Assembly: GCA_025458105.1 (NCBI GenBank)
Contig: JALOTD010000001.1
Location: 1 to 64,000 of the forward strand
DNA from: Tabrizicola sp.
GTDB lineage: Bacteria > Pseudomonadota > Alphaproteobacteria > Rhodobacterales > Rhodobacteraceae
Length of the DNA: 64,000 nucleotides
Reading direction: 5' to 3'
Positions 8,795 to 17,775 of the stretch are shown one piece after another. A model generated the notes under the pieces. It did not search any database and was not told where the DNA came from. It saw only the letters and a list, made by a program, of their open reading frames with translations. The number at the start of each line of letters is the position of its first letter. Within the stretch, counting starts at the first letter, position 1. A program made the translations under genes and the position numbers.

Positions 8795-9648
8795 AAGCCC
8801 AAGACGCGCTGCGCCGGGCGATCCCACAGTTGCAGGGGGCAGAGGTCGAGGATGCGGCACGCGATGCGCGGGTGCTGCTGGCGCATGCCTTGGGCATCGG
8901 TCACGACCGGCTGACGCTGAAGCTGCAAGACGAGATGACCGCCGCGCAGGAGGCGCTGTACGGCGAGGCGCTGGCGGCCCGGATGGCGCGGCAGCCGGTG
9001 GCGCAGATCACTGGGCGGCGGCTGTTCTGGGGGCTGTCGTTCCGCGTGACCCGCGACACGCTGGACCCGCGGCCCGAGACCGAGACGCTGGTGGCCGAAG
9101 CGCTGTCGCAGCCGTTCGTGAAGATCCTGGATCTTGGCACGGGCACGGGCTGCATCCTGTTGTCCTGCCTGAAGGGGATGCCGATGGCGCGCGGGGTGGG
9201 GACCGATATCTCGGACGCGGCGTTGCAGGTGGCGATTGGGAATACCCGCGATCTGGGGCTGGAGGCGCGGGCGCGGTTCCGGAAGTCGGACTGGTTCGCC
9301 GGAGTGACCGGGTCTTTCGACCTGATCGTGTCGAATCCGCCCTATATCGCCGCCAACGAAATGGAGAGCCTGGCCCCAGAGGTCCGCGACTGGGAGCCGC
9401 AACTGGCGCTGACCCCAGGCGGGGACGGTCTGGAGGCCTATCGGACGATTGTGCGCGGGGCTGGTGCACGACTGATGCCGGGCGGGCGGGTTCTGGTCGA
9501 GATCGGGCCGACGCAAGGCCGGGCCGTCCGGGGGCTGTTCACGGCTGCCGGGTTTGGCGATGTCCGCGTGTTGCCCGATCTGGACGGGCGTGATCGGGTG
9601 GTGGCAGCGGTGAAACCAGGGCCAACGGACAGTTGCGGCTGCGCTTGA
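8791..9648 (+). CDS. prmC: Peptide chain release factor N5-glutamine methyltransferase
   Basis: 285-residue SAM-dependent methyltransferase that modifies the glutamine of the RF1/RF2 GGQ motif. It shows an N-terminal helical domain, the conserved [20 protein letters not shown], the SAM-binding [12 protein letters not shown] and the NPPY catalytic motif in [12 protein letters not shown], then [10 protein letters not shown]. It is translationally coupled to prfA. Confidence 0.96.
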   Translation: MKAQDALRRAIPQLQGAEVEDAARDARVLLAHALGIGHDRLTLKLQDEMTAAQEALYGEALAARMARQPVAQITGRRLFWGLSFRVTRDTLDPRPETETLVAEALSQPFVKILDLGTGTGCILLSCLKGMPMARGVGTDISDAALQVAIGNTRDLGLEARARFRKSDWFAGVTGSFDLIVSNPPYIAANEMESLAPEVRDWEPQLALTPGGDGLEAYRTIVRGAGARLMPGGRVLVEIGPTQGRAVRGLFTAAGFGDVRVLPDLDGRDRVVAAVKPGPTDSCGCA

Positions 9649-9826
9649 TCCTGCCTTTTGGATTGTCCTTCCGCAATTTCTGCTTGTCAGCCTTGCGTGC
9701 CTGTGATTATTGAAAGGCGCTTCGGGCGGGATTGCACCTGCCCAAGCAAAATGCCGGCCTTGCTGACTTGATTGAAGCCGCCCACGACGGGCGTCGGTTG
9801 CAGGCCAAAGCCATCATAAGGACAAG

Positions 9827-10561
9827 ATGCGCTCTTCCAAGAAACGCTCGCGTTCCAGCCAGAACCGCCCGCGCACCCTCGGCAATATCGTCAACCGCGT
9901 TTTCGACTCCTCGGGACCCGAGGGCAAGGTGCGGGGTACTCCGCAGCAGATCATCGAGAAGTACCAGATGCTGGCCCGGGATGCCCAGCTGTCGAACGAC
10001 CGGGTGGCGGCAGAGAATTTTCTGCAGCATGCGGAACACTACACTCGAATGCTGGCCGAGGCGATGAAGGAACTTGCGGCCGAGCAGGAGGCGCGGCAGC
10101 AACAGTATCAGCAGAACGGTGGCCCGCAGGGTCAGGGCGGCCAGAACGGCAACCAGCCTTATGGCCAGCCCCGTGGCGACCGCCAAGGGGACCGCGGCGA
10201 GCGGCAAGATCGCCCGGATCGCGGTGACCGGCCGGAGCGCGGGGATCGACCGGATCGGGGCGACCGGCGGCCAGAGCATCAGCGCGACTATGCCGTGGCA
10301 GAGCAGCCGATCGTTGTCGACGTCATCGATCTGGACGCAGGCGATGACAGCGGGTTGATCGAGACGCCCGAATCCTCACCCCGGGCGCGGGTGGAACCGG
10401 CTCCGGTTGTCGAGGCGGCGGAAGCAAAGGAGCGGCCCGCGAAGGAAGAAGGCACGACACGCCGGCCGCGCAGCCCGCGAAAGCCCAAGGCCGATAGCAA
10501 GAGCGCTGACAAGGCCACGGATACAACTGGTGGCGAACCGCCCAAGGAAGCCGCCGAGTAG
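9827..10561 (+). CDS. DUF4167 domain protein with RGD-type low-complexity repeats
   Basis: 244 residues. The N-terminal 90 residues are the alphaproteobacterial DUF4167 domain: a basic start (RSSKKRSRSSQNRPR), then GNIVNRVFDSSGPEGKVRGT and YQMLARDAQLSNDRVAAENFLQHAEHY. The rest is disordered: a glutamine/glycine stretch, then GDRPERGD/GDRPDRGD-like tandem units near residues 115-150, then acidic and lysine/proline-rich tails. The composition suggests an RNA- or nucleic-acid-associated protein, but function is not established. AAGGACA precedes the start. Confidence 0.88.
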   Translation: MRSSKKRSRSSQNRPRTLGNIVNRVFDSSGPEGKVRGTPQQIIEKYQMLARDAQLSNDRVAAENFLQHAEHYTRMLAEAMKELAAEQEARQQQYQQNGGPQGQGGQNGNQPYGQPRGDRQGDRGERQDRPDRGDRPERGDRPDRGDRRPEHQRDYAVAEQPIVVDVIDLDAGDDSGLIETPESSPRARVEPAPVVEAAEAKERPAKEEGTTRRPRSPRKPKADSKSADKATDTTGGEPPKEAAE

Positions 10562-10714
10562 ATGTGCGGGGGCCATCCCGAGGATGAAGAGGGGCCGCCG
10601 TCCGGTGGCCCTTTGCATTTCCGGGCGCGCAAGCGACGGCTTGAGATCTGAGGGCTATCGCTTTGGCGTGTCGAACCTGCCGCGCGCCGACTTTTCCCAC
10701 GGCAAAGAACAAGA

Positions 10715-10746
10715 AAGCCCAGCCTGTTGGCTGGGCTTTTCTTTTT
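10715..10746. terminator. Rho-independent terminator, probably bidirectional
   Basis: A perfect 10-bp stem (AAGCCCAGCC / GGCTGGGCTT) with a TGTT loop at 10715-10738 is followed on the plus strand by TTCTTTTT. It lies downstream of the DUF4167 gene and, on the minus strand, directly after the tRNA-Asn 3' end, so it can serve both. Confidence 0.8.
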
Positions 10747-10820
10747 GGCTCCGGCGGTAGGGATCGAACCTACGACCAATTGATTAACAGTCAACTGCTC
10801 TACCGCTGAGCTACGCCGGA
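10746..10820 (-). tRNA. tRNA-Asn (anticodon GUU)
   Basis: Read on the minus strand, the acceptor arm TCCGGCG pairs with CGCCGGA, followed by discriminator G and an encoded CCA. The D arm (GCTC...GAGC), the anticodon loop CTGTTAA with GTT and the T loop GGTTCGATCC are all present, giving 75 bases with CCA. Structure is intact. Confidence 0.97.
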
Positions 10821-10891
10821 ACACGGAGGCGCGTATAGCAAGCCCGTTTGGGGGCGGCAAGGGGCAAAACAGGGAAAAGCGGCGCTCGGTG

Positions 10892-11764
10892 TCAGACCCG
10901 GTGAAATCTTGCGTCAGGACTAAGTATGGGGTCCGCCTGCACAAGGTTTCTTCCCTCAAGATCAACAAGATGCGCCAGGACATTTCGCTGGGCTGCGGGC
11001 CAGAGGGGGCGGGGCGTCTGATGGTAGATGCGGGCTGTCAGTGCGGCGGGGGTCGCAGGGCCGTCTCCCAGGGCATGCAGGATCTCGGCCTCGCGCTGAC
11101 GGCGGTGGAAGATCAGGTCCGAGATCCGACCCACGGGATCAGGGATCGGGGGACCATGGCCGGGAAAGCCCAGTGTCCAGGGTCGTGCGGCCAACCGATG
11201 AAGCGAAGCGATGTAGTCGGTCATGTCGCCTTCTGGAGGCGAGACGATGGTGCTGGCCCATCCCATCACATGATCGCCGGTGAACAGGGTGCCGTCCAGG
11301 GCGAAACAGAGGTGGCCGCCAAGGTGGCCCGGCGTGTGCAGGACCTCGAGCATAAAACCTGGCCCGGAAACGCGGTCTCCGTCCACCAGTCGACGATCCG
11401 GCACGAAGGCAGTATCCAACCCCTCTCCCTCTGCGGCAAGGCCTGGAAGCCTGGCCATTCGGGGGCTCACTCCGTCTTGCGCGGTTCCAAAGGCCATGAC
11501 TTCCGCACCTGTACGGGCAGACAAGCGCGGGGCGAGGCCGGAATGGTCCCGATGCGCATGCGTGACAAGGATCTGGCGGATCGGGCGATCTGCGGCGGCG
11601 GACAGAATGGCAACCAGATGCGCGTCAAGATCGGGACCGGGGTCGATCACCGTCAGCTCATCCGTTCCAAGAACATAGGTATTGGTGCCCGTGCCAGTCA
11701 GGGGCGATGGGTTGTCGGCCCGCAACAGGCCCAGTCCGGGAGCAATGGTCTGAAGGGTGGTCAT
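10892..11764 (-). CDS. MBL-fold metallo-hydrolase (LACTB2-like)
   Basis: 290 residues. The metallo-beta-lactamase signature THAHRDHSGL gives the HxHxDH zinc ligands; further ligands are HTPGHLGGHL and TGDHVMGWASTIVSPPEGD. A winged-helix-like C-terminal segment (ARIYHQTPRPLWPAAQRNVLAHLVDLE) is typical of the LACTB2/RNase-like subgroup. The start MTTLQTIAPG is chosen because upstream codons overlap the divergent kinase gene and are not conserved in style. Substrate unknown; hydrolysis of a thioester or RNA is possible. Confidence 0.88.
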   Translation of the reverse strand: MTTLQTIAPGLGLLRADNPSPLTGTGTNTYVLGTDELTVIDPGPDLDAHLVAILSAAADRPIRQILVTHAHRDHSGLAPRLSARTGAEVMAFGTAQDGVSPRMARLPGLAAEGEGLDTAFVPDRRLVDGDRVSGPGFMLEVLHTPGHLGGHLCFALDGTLFTGDHVMGWASTIVSPPEGDMTDYIASLHRLAARPWTLGFPGHGPPIPDPVGRISDLIFHRRQREAEILHALGDGPATPAALTARIYHQTPRPLWPAAQRNVLAHLVDLEGRNLVQADPILSPDARFHRV

Positions 11765-11805
11765 GGTCTTCCCAAGCGCAATGGGGGAGGCTAGTGTCGC
11801 ATGCG

Positions 11806-13119
11806 ATGGCGATCCTGCAACGTATCCTTCCAAGGGGTCTATACTGGCGCGCCGCGCTGATCCTGATCGTGCCTATCGTCACGATCCAGCTGGTGGTGTC
11901 TACAGCCTTCATTCAGCGGCACTACGAAGGGGTCACGCGCCAGATGACGAATGGCGTGGCGATCGATCTGGATTTCCTTCTGGCCGCGGTCGAGCAGGCC
12001 GGTTCAGTCGCGGCGGTGCAGAAGGATGTCGTTCCCCTGGCCCAGGCGCTGGAGGTGGAGCTGACCGTTCCGGCGGGTGCAGATGCGCCAAGAGAGGACC
12101 GGTTTCTGTTTCTGGACCTGTCCGGGCAAGTGATTGTCGAAACGCTGCGAAACCGGTTGCCGGGTCTGGTGGCGGCGGATGTCACGGATGAGGACCGTGT
12201 CGTCAACCTGCTGTTCGAGACCGAGATCGGTCCGGTTCAGGCGCAGTTGAGCCGCAGGCGGATGTCGGCGACGAACCCGCATCAGCTTTTGGTGCTGATG
12301 ATTTTCACCTCGCTTCTGATGACGGGCGTGGCGTTCCAGTTCCTGCGCAATCAATTGAAGCCGATCACCCGCCTGGCCGAAGCGGCCGAGGATTTCGGCA
12401 AGGGTCGGACCGTGCCCTACCGGCCGCGCGGAGCGCTGGAGGTGCGGGCCGCCGGGCGGGCGTTTCTGGACATGCGGGCGCGGATCGAGCGGCAGATCGA
12501 GCAGCGGACGCTGATGCTGTCCGGGGTCAGCCATGATCTGCGCACGCCTCTGACCCGGCTGCGGCTGGGATTGGCGATGCTGCCGGAAGACCCGGAAACC
12601 GCCGCCCTGCAGGCCGACGTGGCCCAGATGGAGCGGATGGTCGACGAGTTCCTGGCCTTTGTGCGCGGCGATGCCATGGAAAGTGCCGTAGCAACGGACG
12701 CGGTCGTGCTGGTCCGTGACCTGGTTGAAAAGGCAGGAGCGCAGGTCGAATTTGCGCCGGTCGCGGGTAAGCCTGAGCCGGTGATGCTGCGCCCCCAGGC
12801 CGTGGCGCGGGCCGTCGAGAATCTGGTGTCGAACGCGTGCCGCTATGGCAAGCGCATCATCGTCAGCCTGGCCTTTCAAGCCGACACATTGCGGATCAGC
12901 GTCGAGGACGATGGCCCCGGCATTCCCGAGGCGCAGCGGGACGAGGCCATGCGACCCTTTACCCGGCTGGACCAGTCGCGCGACCCCAACCGGGGCGGCG
13001 GGGTTGGACTGGGCTTGTCGATCGCCTCGGACATCGCGCTGAGCCACGGCGGCCAGTTGCGATTGGGCACAAGCCCCACGTTGGGTGGGCTTAAGGCTGA
13101 ATTGGTGGTCGCGCGTTAG
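11806..13119 (+). CDS. Sensor histidine kinase (EnvZ-like)
   Basis: 437 residues. One membrane segment near residues 14-35, a periplasmic domain of about 125 residues, a second membrane segment (LLVLMIFTSLLMTGVAFQFL), a HAMP domain (QLKPITRLAEAAEDFGKG) and a kinase core with phospho-acceptor His243 in GVSHDLRTPLTRLRLGLAM. The ATPase domain shows N-box ENLVSNACRYG, DDGPGIP and GGGVGLGLSI. No response-regulator gene is adjacent in the window, so its partner is elsewhere. A GTG four codons upstream is an alternative start with GGAGG very close to it. Confidence 0.88.
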   Translation: MAILQRILPRGLYWRAALILIVPIVTIQLVVSTAFIQRHYEGVTRQMTNGVAIDLDFLLAAVEQAGSVAAVQKDVVPLAQALEVELTVPAGADAPREDRFLFLDLSGQVIVETLRNRLPGLVAADVTDEDRVVNLLFETEIGPVQAQLSRRRMSATNPHQLLVLMIFTSLLMTGVAFQFLRNQLKPITRLAEAAEDFGKGRTVPYRPRGALEVRAAGRAFLDMRARIERQIEQRTLMLSGVSHDLRTPLTRLRLGLAMLPEDPETAALQADVAQMERMVDEFLAFVRGDAMESAVATDAVVLVRDLVEKAGAQVEFAPVAGKPEPVMLRPQAVARAVENLVSNACRYGKRIIVSLAFQADTLRISVEDDGPGIPEAQRDEAMRPFTRLDQSRDPNRGGGVGLGLSIASDIALSHGGQLRLGTSPTLGGLKAELVVAR

Positions 13120-13122
13120 GCG

Positions 13123-13602
13123 CTATTTCGAGGTGCCGAAGTTCAGAACCCAGTGCAGCTTGTTGTCAGGCGCATCACTCAACGCAATGCCGATGCCGAC
13201 CTCCTTGACCCTTGGGAAAAGGATATTGTCGCGGTGCTTGGGCGAGTTCATCCACCATTCGACGGCGCGCGCGCCGGTTCCGAAGCCGCGCCCGGTGTTC
13301 TCCGAAGCCGCCCGGAACTTATAGCCGACCTTGCGCAGGCGGGTCTTAAGCGTGCCTCCATCCGAGGAATCATGGCTGATCGACTTGCGCCGGGCATTGT
13401 CGCAGGCGTGTCCCTGGGCAGCCTTGTCCAGTTTTGTCGACAACTTGAACGGGGTCAGCCCATGAGCCTTCCGCTGGGCGTTCAGATGCGAGAGGACTTC
13501 GGCCTGCAAGGCATCCGCATTGGTAGGAACGGTACAGGCCTGAGCTGGAAGCCCCAAGGTCATGGCCAGGGCGAGCACTGCAAAGGTCAAACGGATGGTC
13601 AT
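13123..13602 (-). CDS. CAP/SCP domain secreted protein
   Basis: 159 residues with signal peptide (MTIRLTFAVLALAMTLGLPAQA) and a CAP domain: HLNAQRKAHGL, ACDNARRKSISHDSSDG, ENTGRGF and VEWWMNSPKHRDNIL carry the usual His/Glu cavity residues. Bacterial CAP proteins are extracytoplasmic with poorly known function. It is convergent with the kinase gene, separated by three bases. Confidence 0.88.
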   Translation of the reverse strand: MTIRLTFAVLALAMTLGLPAQACTVPTNADALQAEVLSHLNAQRKAHGLTPFKLSTKLDKAAQGHACDNARRKSISHDSSDGGTLKTRLRKVGYKFRAASENTGRGFGTGARAVEWWMNSPKHRDNILFPRVKEVGIGIALSDAPDNKLHWVLNFGTSK

Positions 13603-13824
13603 GTCACTTCCCCAAGTGTGGCTGGTCACGGCATGGCATGCCTCTAGGGCCAGAATCGGGCGAAACTTGGCACAAAGCATGCAACCTGCGGGACTTTCCT
13701 GGAGTTTGTCTGCCTGATCAGCAATCTGCTGCTTCGCCGCGCCCATTATTTCAGCGGACAAGCGCAAACGTGACTTCCGTGCTGCTCCCTGTTGCGAGAC
13801 AAGTCGGAACGGGAGGCAGGCTGC

Positions 13825-14433
13825 ATGCTGGACGGCTTGATGCGTGAGATGATCGATGCGCCTTTGAACCGGGGCGGGCGTTGGCTTGCCGCCCGGGGTG
13901 CCTCGGCCGATGTCATCACGCTGGGCGGTCTTGCCCTTGGGCTGGCGGCCGCCGGTCTGGTGGCAGCCGGACTGTTCGGGATTGTTCCGGCGTTGTTGAT
14001 CCTGGCCAGCCGTCTGGCGGACGGGCTGGACGGTGCCGTGGCGCGGGCGCGCGGCAAGTCGGACTTTGGCGGATATCTGGATATCGTCTGCGACTTTGCC
14101 TTTTACGGGGCGATTCCGTTGGCCTTTGTCATCGCAGATCCTGCCGCGAACGGAGCGGCGGGAGCCTTCCTTCTGGCCAGTTTTTATGTGAATGCCGCGA
14201 CGTTCCTGGGCTATGCGATCCTGGCCGAAAAGCGCGGCATGCGGACGGCGCAGCGTGGCGAGAAGTCGCTTTACTTCACTGCAGGGCTGCTGGAGGGCAC
14301 CGAAACGATCCTGTTCTTTCTGGTGCTGGTGCTGTGGCCGTCGACATTCGTTTTGGGGGCCTGGATTTTCGGGGCCCTGTGCCTGGTGACGGCCCTTGCC
14401 CGGGTTCAGCTGGCGGTCAGGACGTTCCGTTAA
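13825..14433 (+). CDS. CDP-alcohol phosphatidyltransferase family protein
   Basis: 202-residue integral membrane enzyme. The active-site signature D-G-x2-A-R-x8-G-x3-D-x3-D is complete in the segment DGLDGAVARARGKSDFGG and following YLDIVCD, so it should transfer a phosphatidyl-type group from a CDP-alcohol to an acceptor alcohol. GGGAGG lies eight bases upstream of the chosen ATG; an ATG 11 codons earlier lacks it. The last four bases overlap the convergent photolyase-like gene. Acceptor alcohol unknown. Confidence 0.87.
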   Translation: MLDGLMREMIDAPLNRGGRWLAARGASADVITLGGLALGLAAAGLVAAGLFGIVPALLILASRLADGLDGAVARARGKSDFGGYLDIVCDFAFYGAIPLAFVIADPAANGAAGAFLLASFYVNAATFLGYAILAEKRGMRTAQRGEKSLYFTAGLLEGTETILFFLVLVLWPSTFVLGAWIFGALCLVTALARVQLAVRTFR

Positions 14434-15596
14434 CCCATCACAGTTTCGCGAAAGCGGAAGAAGCCGTGCGTTGCATGGGGCCAGGCCAAACGGTCATGGT
14501 CCCGCAGAACGGCGCAAAGCGAAATGCCTTCTGCCTGGGACAGACGGGCCAGGTCGGCCAATCGGGAAGCAACCGGTCCGGTGGGGGCATAGGGTGTCAC
14601 TATCTGGGCCACGCCGGCGTTGAGCGCCATGGTCAGGACTTGTGCCGGGTCAGACAGAACCGGCGCATCCGGCGCGTTCAGTCTTGCCAGGCAATCGGCT
14701 ATTGCCCCTTGGGTAAAGCGATGGACAGGCTCTGCCACCGCCATAGGCGAACGCCCGGCCACGTCCGAGAGGGCCGCGATGGCGGTCGGCCGAAACCCTT
14801 CATCCAGCAGAAATTCGGGGGAGAGGTCTTCCTCGGTCACTAGCAGCAGCGCGGGAAGCGAGGGGTCCCAGGTGGCACCCTGCGGCATCGGACGTGGGGC
14901 GGGTAGGGGAAGCATGCGCAGGGCAGGTGCGTCGGGCGATAGCCCCTCGGGCACAAAGCGGCCCCGGGTGTTCTTTGCGATGTTGTCAGCGGTGGCGAGG
15001 TAGGTCTTGCCGGGGGTATGCAGACCCGCGACCCAACGCCAGGACAATGTGTTCGAGGCAGGATCGCCGTCGATCAGGTGACGCAGGAAGAAATCGGCCC
15101 CAAGCTCCCACGGCAGGCGCAAGGTGAAGATCCAGATCGAGGCGAACCACATGCGGGCGTGGTTGTGCAGGTATCCGGTCGAGGTCAGCTCCTGCGCCCA
15201 GTCGTCAAAGCCGTCGATACCGGTCTCGCCCAGCATCGCCGCCTCGGCCCGCGCGGCAAGGCCCGGTTCCACAGCAAGACGGTTCAGGGCCCCTTGCACG
15301 CCCTGACGGTAGGCGGTCCAGATGCCGGGGCGCAACTCCAACCAGCCCTTCCAGTAGGTGCGCCACCAGACCTCGGCCAGGAATTTCTCGGCCCCCCGGG
15401 GATGGGCGCGAAGCGTGGCATCGATGACTTCTGCCTCGGTCAGCAGACGATGGCGGAGCCATGGGGAAAGCGAGGACACATGCGGGTGGCCGGGAAGATC
15501 AAGGTTGCGCAGTGCGGCATAGTCGCCTGCGGCCCTGGGCAGGAAAGCATGCAAACGGCCGAGGCCTTGGGCGCGGGTCGGGATCAGCTCTGTCAT
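14430..15596 (-). CDS. Photolyase/cryptochrome FAD-binding domain protein without the N-terminal alpha/beta domain
   Basis: 388 residues. The protein starts directly with the helical FAD-binding domain of the photolyase/cryptochrome superfamily: VSSLSPWLRHRLLTEAEV, AEVWWRTYWKGWLELRPG, TGYLHNHARMWFASIWIFT, and WRWVAGLHTPGKTYLATADNI. The usual N-terminal antenna-binding domain is absent; instead there is a C-terminal extension of about 170 residues. The ATG chosen begins just before the domain. DNA repair versus light sensing cannot be decided from sequence. Confidence 0.8.
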   Translation of the reverse strand: MTELIPTRAQGLGRLHAFLPRAAGDYAALRNLDLPGHPHVSSLSPWLRHRLLTEAEVIDATLRAHPRGAEKFLAEVWWRTYWKGWLELRPGIWTAYRQGVQGALNRLAVEPGLAARAEAAMLGETGIDGFDDWAQELTSTGYLHNHARMWFASIWIFTLRLPWELGADFFLRHLIDGDPASNTLSWRWVAGLHTPGKTYLATADNIAKNTRGRFVPEGLSPDAPALRMLPLPAPRPMPQGATWDPSLPALLLVTEEDLSPEFLLDEGFRPTAIAALSDVAGRSPMAVAEPVHRFTQGAIADCLARLNAPDAPVLSDPAQVLTMALNAGVAQIVTPYAPTGPVASRLADLARLSQAEGISLCAVLRDHDRLAWPHATHGFFRFRETVMG

Positions 15597-15780
15597 GATG
15601 GGGGTGTAGGTCAACGCTGATCCGGCGCAAGGCACCCGGACAGGGCGTCGCAGGGGTGCGACAGAAAAGAATCCTTTGCTGCGAATAATCGGCGGGGGCG
15701 GGGCGTTGGCTAGGGGACAGGGCGAGGAGCCGAAGCTGCAGACCTGTCCTGACCCAAAACCGTCAACCATGGAGATCGAC

Positions 15781-16320
15781 ATGAAGTTCATCAGCACGCT
15801 TTCGACCCTAGCCGTCCTGTCAATGGGTGGGGCTGCCCTTGCCGCCGGGTCGGACGACACCGAACCTCCGGTGAAAAGCGAGACGACCGAAACCTGCACC
15901 GATGGTCAGGTCTGGGACGAGAAGACCGGAGCCTGCGTTGCGCCCGAGCAGGGAGCGATGACCGACGATGCGCTGTATGAGGCTGCGCGGGAACTGGCCT
16001 ATGACGGGCAGTACGAGAATGCGCTGAAGGTGCTTGCGGTGGCCGAGAACCCGAACGACCCGCGCATCCTGAACTACAAGGGCTTTGCCAACCGCAAGGC
16101 GGGCCGGATCGCAGAGGGCATGGCCTATTATCAGGCCGCGCTGGCGATTGATCCGAACTACATTCTGGCGCGGTCATATATGGGGCAGGCGCTGGTGGCC
16201 GAGGGCGACTTCCTGGCGGCGCGCGACCAGCTTCTGGAGATCGAGGCCCGGGGCGGGCGCGAGACCTGGGCCTATGCGGCGCTGGAAAAGGCGCTTTTGG
16301 GCGAAGAGACAACCTGGTGA
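15781..16320 (+). CDS. Secreted tetratricopeptide-repeat protein
   Basis: 179 residues. A signal peptide (MKFISTLSTLAVLSMGGAALA) precedes a short linker with two cysteines (ETCTDGQVWDEKTGACV) and about three TPR units (LYEAARELAYDGQYENALKVL, ILNYKGFANRKAGRIAEGMA, ILARSYMGQALVAEGDFLAA). GGAG lies six bases upstream of this ATG, favouring it over an ATG four codons before. Periplasmic protein-interaction role is inferred. It precedes the sigma factor gene by four bases and may be in its operon. Confidence 0.85.
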   Translation: MKFISTLSTLAVLSMGGAALAAGSDDTEPPVKSETTETCTDGQVWDEKTGACVAPEQGAMTDDALYEAARELAYDGQYENALKVLAVAENPNDPRILNYKGFANRKAGRIAEGMAYYQAALAIDPNYILARSYMGQALVAEGDFLAARDQLLEIEARGGRETWAYAALEKALLGEETTW

Positions 16321-16324
16321 TGGC

Positions 16325-16966
16325 ATGACGGGTGCCGCCCTGCGCCAACAACTGCCGGTCCCGGTGACGGGCAGTTGTGCGTCAGGAGCGGTTCGTGCTT
16401 TGGTTTCGTCGTTGCCGCAACCAACACCCCGACCCAATATCGGTATTCTGGAAGTGATTGGCTCAACGCAGTTTCGGCGAGATCTGGTGCAATTGCTGCC
16501 AAGACTGCGGCGTTTTGCCATGTCCTTGTGCGGCCACGTGGCCGATGCAGACGATCTTGTGCAGATGGCCTGCGAACGGGCGATGAAGCGGTCCGACCTC
16601 TGGACGCCGGGGACGCGGCTGGACAGCTGGATGTTCACGATGATGCGCAACCTTTGGGTATCAGAGTTGCGCAGCCGACGCGTCCGAACCGGGCAAGGAC
16701 AGATCGACGCAGCCGAGAGCGATGAACTTGCCACGCATGTCGGCGCAGCCGAGATACTGCAGGGGAACCAGATCGCCGCACTGATCCGCAGCTTGCCGGA
16801 GGGCCTGGCCGCGACCCTGCTGCTGGTGTCCGTTGAAGGCTATTCGTATCAGGAGGCAGCGGATGTGCTGGACATCCCGATCGGAACCGTAATGAGCCGG
16901 ATGTCTAAGGCCAGACAGGTGATGCGGGACAGGCTTGCGCAGGCAGGCGGAGTGACAGCGCAATGA
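16325..16966 (+). CDS. ECF-type RNA polymerase sigma factor
   Basis: Up to 213 residues. Region 2 is RLRRFAMSLCGHVADADDLV with WTPGTRLDSWMFTMMRN; region 4 is SLPEGLAATLLLVSVEGYSY then ADVLDIPIGTVMSRMSKAR. The first ~43 residues before VIGSTQFRRDLVQLL do not look like sigma-factor sequence, so translation may begin at the GTG at 16454. It overlaps the next gene by ATGA, the usual coupling to a cognate anti-sigma factor. Confidence 0.88.
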   Translation: MTGAALRQQLPVPVTGSCASGAVRALVSSLPQPTPRPNIGILEVIGSTQFRRDLVQLLPRLRRFAMSLCGHVADADDLVQMACERAMKRSDLWTPGTRLDSWMFTMMRNLWVSELRSRRVRTGQGQIDAAESDELATHVGAAEILQGNQIAALIRSLPEGLAATLLLVSVEGYSYQEAADVLDIPIGTVMSRMSKARQVMRDRLAQAGGVTAQ

Positions 16967-17664
16967 CAGCTGAAGAAGACACCTCCACGACGGATCGGCT
17001 GAACGCCTACCTTGACGGGGCGCTGAGCGAGGCTGAGCAGGCCTTGCTTGAGGCAGAGCTTGCCGCCGACCCGCGCCTGGCGGCTGAGCTGGAAGCCTTG
17101 CAGAAAGTCGACGCGGAAATTGGGCGGGGCTTTGCCGACATGCTGGCGGCACCGGTGCCGCTGCACCTGGCGCGCAGCATCGAAACTGCAGGCCGCACAG
17201 CGGTGGGCCAGTCTCCGCCATCGATTCTGCGCCGTTTTGCGGCTGCCATCGCACTGGTGGCTGTGGGAGCGGGACTTGGGGCGGGCCTGACCCGGGCCCT
17301 GCTGCCACCCGCACAGGTTGCCATTGCCGCACCGGGCTGGCTGGACCAAGTGGCCGAGTATCATGCCGTCTATTCGGCTCAGGGCCGACATCTGGTCGAG
17401 GTGCCAGCGGGTGAGCGCGCGCATCTGGAAACCTGGTTGTCGGAACAGACCAAGGTACCCTTCACAGTGCCGGACCTTTCTGCCAGCGGGTTGGAGTTTC
17501 AGGGTGCGCGGCTTCTGGTGGCCTCTGGCAAGCCTGTGGCGCAACTGATGTACCGCGATGCTGCGGGGCAGGTTGTCGCGCTTTGCTTCACGTATGTCGT
17601 GATCGGTCCGGCCGGGCGGCCCGACCTGCGCCAGGTGGCCGAGGCCAGTGCAATCGCCCTGTGA
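16963..17664 (+). CDS. Membrane-anchored anti-sigma factor
   Basis: 233 residues. The N-terminal zinc-less anti-sigma-like domain (RLNAYLDGALSEAEQALLEA, ADPRLAAELEAL) is followed by one membrane segment (FAAAIALVAVGAGLGAGLTRALL) and a periplasmic domain of about 120 residues. Translational coupling to the sigma gene and this topology indicate that it holds the sigma factor at the membrane until a signal arrives. The signal is unknown. Confidence 0.85.
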   Translation: MTAEEDTSTTDRLNAYLDGALSEAEQALLEAELAADPRLAAELEALQKVDAEIGRGFADMLAAPVPLHLARSIETAGRTAVGQSPPSILRRFAAAIALVAVGAGLGAGLTRALLPPAQVAIAAPGWLDQVAEYHAVYSAQGRHLVEVPAGERAHLETWLSEQTKVPFTVPDLSASGLEFQGARLLVASGKPVAQLMYRDAAGQVVALCFTYVVIGPAGRPDLRQVAEASAIAL

Positions 17665-17775
17665 CCCTCACGCACAGGATTTCGGACCTGCCCTTGCAGC
17701 CCCCGTCCCGCCCCACTAAGACTCTGGCAATAGTTCCGGCGATATTCCTCGCTGCATGACAGAGGCAGGCACGAT

